DNA of 6,220 bases from Acidobacteriota bacterium. Its GTDB lineage: Bacteria; Acidobacteriota; Terriglobia; Terriglobales; Acidobacteriaceae. Positions 1 to 6,096 of the stretch are shown one piece after another. The translations under genes were made by a program, and so were the position numbers. The notes beneath the pieces are model-generated. The model made no database searches. It was given only the letters and a program-made list of their open reading frames with translations, and was not told the DNA's origin. The stretch's first letter is position 1. Each line of letters starts with the position of its first letter. The DNA lies in assembly GCA_021809235.1 (NCBI GenBank), contig JAKBAG010000178.1:1-6220 (forward strand). Reading direction: 5' to 3'.

Positions 1-257
1 AGCTTGCCCCGCTGCTCTCCCGCAGTCCGCAGATGCAGGAGCTTGCCCCGGTGTCCCAAAGACTGAGCCGTGTGGCAGAGATTGGACTGGATGCCATGCT
101 CGAACTGCAGAGCGGCCAGCATTCTACCCCGGAGATGACAGAGGAATGGATGTATGAGTTGAAGGCCGATGAGGCACCGCAAGCCTTGCTCGTCCTGCCG
201 ATCGTCGACTCTGTTCGGCAGTTGGTGCAGGCCGCTGCAGGGATGCGTATGCAGTAA
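1..257 (+). CDS. C-terminal fragment, possibly GH20-type beta-N-acetylhexosaminidase
   Basis: The reading frame is open from the left edge (first full codon at position 3) and ends with TAA at 255-257, so about 84 C-terminal residues are present and the start lies outside the window. The Met at 33 is probably internal, because the frame before it is open and reads as similar protein. The text is helical and leucine/alanine-rich: RLSRVAEIGLDAMLEL, then a short acidic stretch with EEWMYEL, then LPIVDSVRQLVQAAAG. I recall this pattern (RLxxxxxxGLxAL, later VRxLVxAA) from the C-terminal helical tail of GH20-like hexosaminidases in Acidobacteria, but no catalytic residue lies in this part. The family name is therefore tentative, while coding itself is likely. 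There is no obvious terminator after the stop. Confidence 0.5.
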   Translation, partial: LAPLLSRSPQMQELAPVSQRLSRVAEIGLDAMLELQSGQHSTPEMTEEWMYELKADEAPQALLVLPIVDSVRQLVQAAAGMRMQ

Positions 258-490
258 GTGCTCTCGCGTTCCATCGATTCTGTTGACAGTGAGCGGGCTC
301 GCACTCCGGCTGGTCACCACACGCTGCATCTGGCCATGGACTATCCCCGACTGGCCGTCGAACGGCGAGACCTTCGCTTTCAGGCAGGCTCAAGTCCAGC
401 GATCTGGGATTGCCGAAGAATCCGCACCGGCTGCCGTTGGCCGACCGGTAAGTCCTTGCGCATAAACCGCTCCATCCGGAATGGGAATCT

Positions 491-496
491 TATAAT
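491..496 (+). promoter_or_regulatory. Candidate -10 box of the fabG promoter
   Basis: TATAAT matches the sigma-70 -10 consensus exactly, in an otherwise GC-rich region and in the right orientation, about 100 bp upstream of the fabG start. No good TTGACA-like box lies 16-18 bp upstream (the sequence at 467-474 is ACCGCTCC), and there is no extended -10 TGN. If used, it would give a leader of roughly 90 nt. Chance occurrence cannot be excluded. Confidence 0.3.
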
Positions 497-582
497 CAGC
501 AGAGTGTCTGTACTGGAGTGTCGGCAACCGCAGCTTGTCCTGCGGCCTTGACGCACCAGCAGCGCCACAGGAGAAATGGAAG

Positions 583-588
583 AAGGAG
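583..588 (+). promoter_or_regulatory. Ribosome binding site of fabG
   Basis: AAGGAG lies 7 nt before the ATG at 596. It fixes the start there and argues against the in-frame upstream ATG at 518, which would add 26 residues unlike any FabG N-terminus. Confidence 0.85.
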
Positions 589-595
589 TAAAGGA

Positions 596-1345
596 ATGAG
601 TGGATTGACGGGGCGTGTGGCATTGGTAACCGGAGCATCGCAGGGCATTGGACGAGCCTGCGCTCTGGCATTGGCAGCCGAGGGTGCCACTGTAGCTCTG
701 GCAGCCCGCAATGAGGCAAAGCTCGCTGAAGTTCAGGCGGAAATCGCTGCTTCCGGTGGCCATGCGGAAAGTTTCCCCCTCGATATCGCAAACGAGGATT
801 CTATCCGAAGCACAGCGAAAGCTGTCCTTGATAGGCTGGGCACGGTTGCTATCCTCGTGAACAATGCCGGAATCACACGCGATGGTCTTTCCATGCGCAT
901 GAAGCGCGCTGACTGGGACGATGTCCTGGCGACAAATCTAACCGGAGCCTTTCTGCTCACCCAGTCGCTGCTGAGCGCGATGCTGAAAAATCGATGGGGA
1001 CGCATCATCAACATCACCAGCGTTGTGGGACGCACCGGCCAGGCCGGTCAGGTTAACTACGCCGCCAGCAAAGCTGGGGTGATTGGCATGACGCGCTCGC
1101 TGGCCCGGGAAGTTGCCAGCCGCGGGATCACCGTCAACGCCGTTGCTCCCGGATACATTGAAACGCCGATGACCGCCGTTCTCAACGAGGTCCAGCGCAC
1201 CGGAATGATGAGCTCCATCCCGCTTGGACGCCCAGGTACGGATACCGAGATCGCTCACGCTGTAGCCTTTCTAGCCAGCGAAGGCGCCAGCTATATCACC
1301 GGACACGTCCTGGACGTGAACGGCGGCATGTACATGGGCGGTTGA
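596..1345 (+). CDS. fabG: 3-oxoacyl-[acyl-carrier-protein] reductase (SDR family)
   Basis: The 249-residue product is a classical short-chain dehydrogenase/reductase of the usual FabG length (about 245). FabG reduces 3-oxoacyl-ACP to 3-hydroxyacyl-ACP with NADPH in each round of cytosolic type II fatty acid elongation. The Rossmann glycine motif TGASQGIG is at residues 12-19. Arg38 after the second strand fits binding of the NADPH 2'-phosphate. NNAG is at 89-92, followed by ITRD, which is typical of FabG. The catalytic tetrad is Asn114, Ser142, Tyr155 and Lys159 (YAASK). PGYIETPMT and the C-terminal ITGHVLDVNGGMYM are also FabG-like. The start is set by AAGGAG 7 nt upstream. The gene stands alone here, without acpP, fabD or fabF, so it could be a second FabG paralogue or a related SDR acting on another 3-oxoacyl substrate such as a CoA ester. 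The family call is firm and the exact substrate less so. Confidence 0.9.
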   Translation: MSGLTGRVALVTGASQGIGRACALALAAEGATVALAARNEAKLAEVQAEIAASGGHAESFPLDIANEDSIRSTAKAVLDRLGTVAILVNNAGITRDGLSMRMKRADWDDVLATNLTGAFLLTQSLLSAMLKNRWGRIINITSVVGRTGQAGQVNYAASKAGVIGMTRSLAREVASRGITVNAVAPGYIETPMTAVLNEVQRTGMMSSIPLGRPGTDTEIAHAVAFLASEGASYITGHVLDVNGGMYMGG

Positions 1346-1458
1346 TATAACAATCAGCGCATTTTCTTTGTATGCAGTCAACAGGAAAATAACGAAGAGT
1401 CCAGCCAACGCTTCACGTTTCCCTCCGAATTGCCGATGACCGTTGTGAGGAGTCTGGC
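1346..1458. other. 113 bp spacer between fabG and the EAL-HDOD gene
   Basis: This stretch is more AT-rich than its flanks at its left end (TTGATATAACAATC, then ATTTTCTTTGTATGC). It has no clear terminator hairpin and no well-spaced -35/-10 pair. TTGATA at 1342-1347 could be a -35 but has no good -10 at 16-18 bp. The ribosome binding site of the next gene, GAGGAG, is at 1447-1452. Whether the downstream gene is co-transcribed with fabG cannot be told from this. Confidence 0.4.
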
Positions 1459-2775
1459 ATGAAGATGGAAGCTCATCCGGTCGGTGCGCAAGAGGCCGCA
1501 GGAGAGTGGACTGCACCCGGAAGAAATCCTGTTACGCAGGCAGCTGCGAATTCGCCTGTGAACCGATACCTTGCGCGCCAGCCCATTCTGGATGCACAGG
1601 GCAAGGTCATCGGGTATGAGTTACTGTTTCGCGCCGGGCGTGAAGCCAGTTTTCGTGGGGATGGTGTCCGTGCCACGCAGAATATTCTGGACCAGACGGT
1701 TGTCTTTGGGCTGGACGTACTTGCCAATGGGCACACGGCATTTGTGAACTGCACGCGAGAGGTGATTCTGGAGGAACAGGTGCGCGTGTTGCCGCCGGAT
1801 CGCACGGTATTGGAGTTGCTGGAGACGCTTGAGCCCGACGCGCAGCTTCTCGCCGCCTGTCAAAAGCTGCATCGCAGCGGATATCGATTCGCGCTGGATG
1901 ACTTCACCTGGAGCAGTTCGTGGGAGCCGTTTTTCCCTCTTGTGGATTACATCAAGATCGACATTGAACAGGTGGATGTCATCGGTCGGATGGAACTGGT
2001 GGGAACACTCCGCGCGCATCACTGTACGGCAACGTGGATTGCCGAGCGCGTGGAGACAGAGGAGGATTTTCAGCAACTTCGGCGTGAGGGATTCGGCCTG
2101 TTTCAGGGATATTTTTTTTCCCGACCTGCAATCGTCGAGAATCGGTCGATCCCTACAAATCGGATACTGCATCTGGAATTGCTACGCTCGCTGCTGGAGG
2201 ACCCACTCGATCAGAACAAGCTCAGTGATCTGGTCAAGCGCGACCCCTCGCTCATGCTGCGACTGTTCCGCCTCGTTAACTCCCCGCTCTACGGCGTGCG
2301 CAACGAGATCCACTCCATCCGCATGGCGCTGCAACTGGTGGGGGACGCGGTCTTTCGGCGCATGGCAACTTTGGCTGTGGCCAGTGCGATGCTAGGCGAT
2401 CAGCCCTCCGAGCTGCTGCAGATGGCCTTCCATCGAGCAAGATTCTGCGAGATTGCAGCCATACATCGAGGCCTGGATGCAGCCGAACAATACATGCTGG
2501 GCATGCTGAGCCTCGTTCCGGCTTTGCTCCATACTTCCGCAGATATTGTGGTCAACCACCTGCCGCTTCGACAACCGATTCGACTGGCCTTGATGGGAGC
2601 TAAGAATCCGGAGCGGGGATCCTTGTGCTGGATCGAGTGTTACGAACACGGCGAATGGGCACGCTGCGACGCCCTGGCTGAAAAGCTTGGATTTTCTCCG
2701 GAACAGATGGCGGGACTGTACCTGGAGTCGTTGCAATGGGCACGGGAAAACCTGCCGCTTGAACTGGAAGGCTAG
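1459..2775 (+). CDS. EAL-HDOD domain signalling protein (YuxH/CdgJ-like)
   Basis: The protein is 438 residues: a low-complexity N-terminus (1-33), an EAL domain (about 35-225) and an HDOD domain (about 235-425). This is the layout of the YuxH/CdgJ group, cytosolic proteins linked to cyclic-di-GMP signalling and, in some species, motility. GAGGAG lies 6 nt before the ATG. The EAL signature reads YELLFR (Glu54). By motif alignment the other metal and catalytic positions look kept: Asn97 (FVNC), Glu119 and Glu122 (ELLE), Asp147-Asp148 (LDDF), Lys166 (IKID), Glu196 (AERVE) and Gln216 (FQGYFF). Loop 6, usually DDFGxGxSS, is DDFTWSSS, so its glycines are lost. Phosphodiesterase activity is therefore possible but unsure, and the domain may only bind c-di-GMP. 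The HDOD part has RDPSLMLRLFRLVNSPLYG (261-279) and the IRMALQLVG helix, and as usual lacks an HD metal dyad. There are no membrane segments or receiver domain, so the input signal is unknown. Confidence 0.85.
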   Translation: MKMEAHPVGAQEAAGEWTAPGRNPVTQAAANSPVNRYLARQPILDAQGKVIGYELLFRAGREASFRGDGVRATQNILDQTVVFGLDVLANGHTAFVNCTREVILEEQVRVLPPDRTVLELLETLEPDAQLLAACQKLHRSGYRFALDDFTWSSSWEPFFPLVDYIKIDIEQVDVIGRMELVGTLRAHHCTATWIAERVETEEDFQQLRREGFGLFQGYFFSRPAIVENRSIPTNRILHLELLRSLLEDPLDQNKLSDLVKRDPSLMLRLFRLVNSPLYGVRNEIHSIRMALQLVGDAVFRRMATLAVASAMLGDQPSELLQMAFHRARFCEIAAIHRGLDAAEQYMLGMLSLVPALLHTSADIVVNHLPLRQPIRLALMGAKNPERGSLCWIECYEHGEWARCDALAEKLGFSPEQMAGLYLESLQWARENLPLELEG

Positions 2776-2792
2776 GTAGCTGTCTTCGCGGT

Positions 2793-3638
2793 TTATAGCG
2801 TAGCTGTTGCCGACGGATTGTGCTGGTCGGTGGGCCTTCCTTTCGGAACACCAGACCCGGAACGATGTGGCATTGGCAGAACGCGAATCCTGCGTGCAAG
2901 GAACCCATCGGCAGATGGTCTGCCGGCTGCACGGATGATCTCCCCCGTCTTCAAATCGTCCAGCGTAATGCGTTCGCGTCGACTTTGGATGATGGTTTGC
3001 GTATCAACGATCAGGATTTGAGGATGGCTGTCCAGAATGCCGGCAAGCGTGATGGCGTTGCCGTGTATGGCGGTAATCTCCCCGGCAAGCCAGGTCTTGC
3101 CGTAGCGCGCTTCCATGGATCTCAGTTCCCGAGCCTGCTCTGGATGCAGTCGGACAATCAGCACGGCGCCTACCGATTTTGCCGCATCCTCCACATCTCC
3201 AACGGCCCCGACCGTATCGCCCGGATGAATGGCACTCGCAGCAATCGGTTCCATGGGAGGACGTGCGTAAGGCTTGGCTTGTGGCGAACCAGCGTACGGG
3301 GACGCGGGCTCGCCCGGCGAAGTTTTCGATTGGAGAATATGTGTGTTCGGACCAAAGTGAATCGTATACACACTGCCACTCTGCAAGCGCAGCCGCAGGG
3401 AAGATGCTGATACATCCACCACAGTTCCCATCAATCCACGCGCGCCGGCCAGCCAGTCTGCCGCAGAATAGGCACTGCTGGGCCCCGGCGGGATTGCCGG
3501 TGAAGCCTGTTGCGCCCTTGCCGCCCCAGGCAGGAGAAAGAGTGCGATCCCAAGAGTTTGGAGAAAGGAAGCATGGCCAAAGAAACGGAAGCTGAGTCGG
3601 CTGCGCACATTGGTTGCTGCCTGCTTGAGAGGGTTCAT
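2793..3638 (-). CDS. Secreted protein with two DUF5666-type OB-like units
   Basis: The 281-residue product starts at the ATG complementary to 3636-3638, which has AAGGAG 5 nt upstream. Longer in-frame starts (up to 3755) would bury the signal peptide and lack such a site. Residues 1-42 form a signal peptide: basic n-region (Lys5, Arg12, Arg14, Arg18), hydrophobic core about 25-38, and a signal peptidase I site ARA|QQ at 42/43. Two beta-rich units follow. The first starts GTVVDVSASSLRLRL (71-85), is broken by a Pro/Ala/Ser-rich insert (about 104-131), and resumes with IHPGDTVGAVGDV (137-149). The second starts AGEITAIHGNAITLAG (185-200) and ends LKTGEIIRAAGRP and ARRIRVL. The pattern G-x-V/I-x-x-V/I, then T-x-I, then L-x-x-G-x-x-V/I-x-A-x-G resembles DUF5666, common in Acidobacteria, whose function is unknown to me. 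It is convergent with the EAL-HDOD gene and divergent from egtB. Probably periplasmic; no enzymatic motif or lipobox seen. Confidence 0.75.
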   Translation of the reverse strand: MNPLKQAATNVRSRLSFRFFGHASFLQTLGIALFLLPGAARAQQASPAIPPGPSSAYSAADWLAGARGLMGTVVDVSASSLRLRLQSGSVYTIHFGPNTHILQSKTSPGEPASPYAGSPQAKPYARPPMEPIAASAIHPGDTVGAVGDVEDAAKSVGAVLIVRLHPEQARELRSMEARYGKTWLAGEITAIHGNAITLAGILDSHPQILIVDTQTIIQSRRERITLDDLKTGEIIRAAGRPSADGFLARRIRVLPMPHRSGSGVPKGRPTDQHNPSATATL

Positions 3639-3741
3639 GGTTGCTCCTTCCGGATGCGTATGTCTGGGTTGCCTGCCTGCTGCTGTCAGCATAGACGAAA
3701 AAACTGGTGCTCGGGATGCAGGCTGGGCATCCTGTAGACTC
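3639..3741. promoter_or_regulatory. Divergent intergenic region between the DUF5666-type gene and egtB
   Basis: About 100 bp must carry the promoters for both directions. No strong sigma-70 boxes are visible. Weak candidates are TTGCCT (3669-3674) with TAGACG (3692-3697), 17 bp apart on the plus strand, and TAGACT (3735-3740) directly before the egtB ATG. Apart from the minus-strand AAGGAG (3644-3649) there is no clear ribosome binding site, and none precedes egtB. No clean operator palindrome was found. Confidence 0.45.
3644..3649 (-). promoter_or_regulatory. Ribosome binding site of the DUF5666-type gene
   Basis: CTCCTT on the plus strand reads AAGGAG on the minus strand, 5 nt before the ATG ending at 3638. 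It decides the start and places the signal peptide at the true N-terminus. Confidence 0.8.
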
Positions 3742-5049
3742 ATGGCAGCCCTCAATCCGATGACCCATCAAACGCACGACTCGGCAACGAACCGCTACTG
3801 GCAGAACACAGAAGAGATGCTCTCCAGCTTTCTGACCGTGCGCTCCTGTACGCGCTCGCTGGTGGCGCCACTGTCTGCAGAAGACAGGATGGTGCAATCG
3901 CTGCCGGAGGCATCCCCGACCAAATGGCACCTTGCGCATACCAGCTGGTTCTTTGAGTCCTTCGTCCTATCGCCTTTCGTGGAGGGATACAGGGTTTACG
4001 ATCCAGACTTTCGATGGCTGTTCAACAGCTACTACCAGAGCTTTTCCGCCTTTCCCGACAAGCAGTTGCGGGCCTCGTTTTCGCATCCGTCAGGCGAGGA
4101 GATCGCAGCCTATCGCAGCCACGTGGAGCAGGCTATCGTTGAGCATGCAGACAGGATTCTGCAGCAGCCGGAGGCTGCCGATCGTCTGTTGCTCGGCATG
4201 CATCATGAGCAGCAGCATCAGGAGCTGATCCTCACAGACATTCTGCATGCCTTCGCAAGCAATCCGCTCCATCCCTCTTATCTCCGCACGGAACAGCTTG
4301 ATTCCACTGCCAACTCTGCTTTGGAGTTCCATGCCTATGCCGGAGGTCTGGTGGAGACGGGCGCTGGTGAGGGATTTAGCTTCGATCTGGAGCGACCAAG
4401 GCACCGCGTCTGGCTGGAGCCCTTCCATCTGGCCAACCGCCTGATCACGCATCGGGAGTACGCGGCATTCCTGGAAGACGGAGGCTATCAGCGTCCTGAG
4501 TTATGGCTGTCCGATGGCTGGCACCATCTGCAGCAGCAGGGCTGGACGGCACCGCTCTACTGGCGCATGGAGGATGGAATCTGGAAGGTGATGACGCTGC
4601 GTGGTGAGTGGCTGTTGGACACACTGGGCAGCCGTCCCGTCTGCCATGTCAGTTACTACGAGGCAGATGCATTTGCTCGATGGATGGGGAAGCGCTTGCC
4701 GACCGAGGCAGAGTGGGAGCATGTAGCTCGTTCACTGCCAGTGGAGGGGAATATGCTGGATCGCCGCAGCTTTATCCCTGAGGCAGCGGACAAGCTAGCC
4801 ATGGCGCAAATCTTCGGGGATTGCTGGGAGTGGACGGCGAGTGCCTATCTGCCCTATCCCGGCTTCCAGCCATTGGCCGGAACGCTCGGTGAGTACAACG
4901 GCAAGTTCATGAGCGGAAAGATGGTTCTGCGTGGCGGTTCCCTCGCCACACCAGCCACCCACATACGAGCCTCGTATCGGAATTTCTTCGTTCCGGAAAC
5001 CCGCTGGCAATTCTCCGGAATTCGCCTGGCCGAAAGTATTCCACGATGA
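3742..5049 (+). CDS. egtB: Ergothioneine biosynthesis sulfoxide synthase EgtB (probably type II)
   Basis: EgtB is a cytosolic non-haem iron enzyme that uses O2 to join hercynine to a thiol donor (gamma-glutamylcysteine or cysteine) as a sulfoxide, the central step to ergothioneine. With this start it has 435 residues, near the family size. The N-terminal DinB-like part holds the iron ligands: His66 (HLAH) and the HX3HXE motif at His155, His159 and Glu161 (HEQQHQE, 155-161). The C-terminal FGE/sulfatase-modifying-like part shows RLITHREYAAFLEDGGY, VSYYEADAFARWMGKRLP, PTEAEWE (320-326), WEWTAS, VLRGGS (395-400), YRNFF (412-416) and a final SGIRLAES. Asn95-Ser-Tyr97-Tyr98 matches the tyrosine pair I recall for the cysteine-using EgtB of Chloracidobacterium. 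The ATG at 3760 (429 residues) is an alternative; neither has a clear ribosome binding site, and the frame upstream to 3610 runs into the divergent gene. The stop overlaps the egtD start. Confidence 0.92.
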   Translation: MAALNPMTHQTHDSATNRYWQNTEEMLSSFLTVRSCTRSLVAPLSAEDRMVQSLPEASPTKWHLAHTSWFFESFVLSPFVEGYRVYDPDFRWLFNSYYQSFSAFPDKQLRASFSHPSGEEIAAYRSHVEQAIVEHADRILQQPEAADRLLLGMHHEQQHQELILTDILHAFASNPLHPSYLRTEQLDSTANSALEFHAYAGGLVETGAGEGFSFDLERPRHRVWLEPFHLANRLITHREYAAFLEDGGYQRPELWLSDGWHHLQQQGWTAPLYWRMEDGIWKVMTLRGEWLLDTLGSRPVCHVSYYEADAFARWMGKRLPTEAEWEHVARSLPVEGNMLDRRSFIPEAADKLAMAQIFGDCWEWTASAYLPYPGFQPLAGTLGEYNGKFMSGKMVLRGGSLATPATHIRASYRNFFVPETRWQFSGIRLAESIPR

Positions 5050-6059
5050 AGTCAGCCGTTCGCCAGAGCGAAATCGGGGAACTGGTGCGTTCCGGACTCA
5101 GTCGCAAAGCCAAAGCATTGCCTCCTTGGCTTTTCTACGATACTGCGGGCACGGAACTCTTCGAGCGCATTACGCAGCTTGACGCCTACTACCTCACGCG
5201 CAAGGAGCGACAGATTCTGCTTCAGCACTCTGGCGCAATCGTTGATGTTTGCGTTCCGGGAACGCAATGGCAGGTCTTCGAGCTGGGTGCAGGATCAGCA
5301 CGCAAAACTGCCCATCTGCTACGGGCAGCGCTGGAGCGGCAACGAATTGTCGAGTACCACCCCCTGGATATTTCGCTGGATGCCATGCTGAATGCGGTTG
5401 AATATCTAGCGCAGGAACTGCCTGAGGTGAAGGTATGTCCTGAGGTTACCGACTATACGCAGTCCCAGCCGCGCCCGTTGGCATCCGATGCCGGTGGGTG
5501 CAAGGCCCTGCTTTGGATGGGGTCCAGCCTTGGCAACTATGAGCAGGCAGAAGCAGTTGCCGTTCTCCGGCGTGCGTCGGCCCACTTCCGTACAGGAGAC
5601 ATCCTGTTGCTCGGAGTCGATCTCCATCCATCCGAAGGCAGTAAGCAGAAGCAGGATCTGATCGTGGCCTATGACGATCCGGAGGGCGTGACGGCGGCAT
5701 TCAATCGGAATCTGCTGCTACGACTGAATCGTGAGCTGGGTGCTGATTTTCGCCCAGATCAATTTGCACATCGTGCCGACTGGAATGAGGCTTCGGGCCG
5801 CATGGAGATGCACCTGGTCAGTCGCATCTTCCAGCAGGTGCATGTTGCTGAACTGGAGCAGACATTTGTCTTTCAGGCCGGTGAGTCTATCCACACGGAA
5901 AGCAGCTACAAGCTAACCGTCCAGCAGGTCCAGGAGTTGTTGCAGCAGGCTGGCTTTCCGTTTGTCTCTGTCTGGATGGATCCGCAGCGCTGGTTTGGAG
6001 TCTTCCTGGGCCGTCGCTCCAGTCCTGCTGCCGCTGACCTGTCTTCGACGCAGCGGTAA
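5046..6059 (+). CDS. egtD: L-histidine N-alpha-methyltransferase EgtD
   Basis: EgtD uses three S-adenosylmethionine molecules to trimethylate the alpha-amino group of histidine, giving hercynine, the EgtB substrate. At 337 residues it is slightly longer than the mycobacterial enzyme (about 320); the extra is mainly a C-terminal tail after the WFGVFLGR block. The N-terminal motif FYDTAGTELFERIT (30-43) with DAYYLTRKE is diagnostic. The SAM-binding loop is FELGAGSARKT (78-88), with Asp108 (PLDIS) as the likely adenosine-contacting acid and MGSSLGN at 158-164. By motif alignment with the mycobacterial enzyme, the histidine-binding residues appear intact: Tyr31, Tyr48, Asn164, Tyr209 (AYDD), Met255, Glu285 and Ser287 (HTESSYK). 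The block FNRNLLLRLNRELGADF (219-235) is also typical. Its ATG overlaps the egtB stop as ATGA, so the two are almost certainly one transcript and translationally coupled. Confidence 0.95.
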   Translation: MKSAVRQSEIGELVRSGLSRKAKALPPWLFYDTAGTELFERITQLDAYYLTRKERQILLQHSGAIVDVCVPGTQWQVFELGAGSARKTAHLLRAALERQRIVEYHPLDISLDAMLNAVEYLAQELPEVKVCPEVTDYTQSQPRPLASDAGGCKALLWMGSSLGNYEQAEAVAVLRRASAHFRTGDILLLGVDLHPSEGSKQKQDLIVAYDDPEGVTAAFNRNLLLRLNRELGADFRPDQFAHRADWNEASGRMEMHLVSRIFQQVHVAELEQTFVFQAGESIHTESSYKLTVQQVQELLQQAGFPFVSVWMDPQRWFGVFLGRRSSPAAADLSSTQR

Positions 6060-6096
6060 TGCCAACTGCGTTTCTATCCGGCTTGCCACAAGTCAG

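Larger units (their letters stand above)
258..595. other. 338 bp intergenic region without a convincing gene
   Basis: Several short open frames cross this stretch on both strands. None has a ribosome binding site or a recognisable protein; their translations are rich in Arg, Ser, Cys and Pro in the way of out-of-frame GC-rich DNA. Visible elements are a perfect TATAAT at 491-496, an isolated TTGACA at 283-288 with no partner -10, a small stem (GCCGT/ACGGC around CGA, 354-366) without a T-run, and the fabG ribosome binding site at 583-588. No tRNA cloverleaf, riboswitch or Rho-independent terminator was recognised. The region probably holds the fabG promoter and a leader. Confidence 0.5.

Noticed and set aside
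283..288. Perfect TTGACA suggesting a -35 box
   Set aside because: The sequence 16-18 bp downstream (around TCCGGC) has no resemblance to a -10 box.
354..366. Small hairpin GCCGT-CGA-ACGGC as terminator of the first gene
   Set aside because: The stem is only 5 bp, about 100 bp past the stop, and no T-run follows.
258..551. Open frame of 97 codons after the first gene
   Set aside because: No ribosome binding site and an Arg/Ser-rich translation with no recognisable family; it resembles random open GC-rich sequence.
518..595. Upstream in-frame ATG extending fabG by 26 residues
   Set aside because: The extension (starting MSATAACPAAL) is unlike FabG N-termini, and a strong AAGGAG sits 7 nt before the ATG at 596.
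380..791. Minus-strand open frames across the fabG upstream region
   Set aside because: They overlap the 5' part of a clear fabG, are rich in Cys, Arg, Ser and Pro, and resemble no known protein.
1621..2172. 183-codon minus-strand frame inside the EAL-HDOD gene
   Set aside because: It lies entirely antisense to a well-supported gene and its translation shows no domain; such frames are common opposite GC-rich coding sequence.
2771..2807. Palindrome GCTAGGTAGC and direct repeat GTAGCTGT between the convergent genes
   Set aside because: The arms are too short and there is no T-run, so a bidirectional terminator is not supported; chance is sufficient.
3610..3741. Upstream in-frame ATG extending egtB by 44 residues
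   Set aside because: The extension is Cys- and Gly-rich and unlike EgtB, has no ribosome binding site, and would overlap the start of the divergent gene, which has a good ribosome binding site and signal peptide.
3639..3755. Longer start for the secreted minus-strand protein
   Set aside because: It would put 39 residues ahead of the signal peptide, run across the egtB start, and ignore the AAGGAG before the ATG at 3638.
3004..3939. 311-codon minus-strand frame across the secreted-protein gene
   Set aside because: It is a shifted frame of the same strand; the translation is rich in Cys, Trp, Arg and His, and the alternative frame gives a signal peptide and domain pattern.
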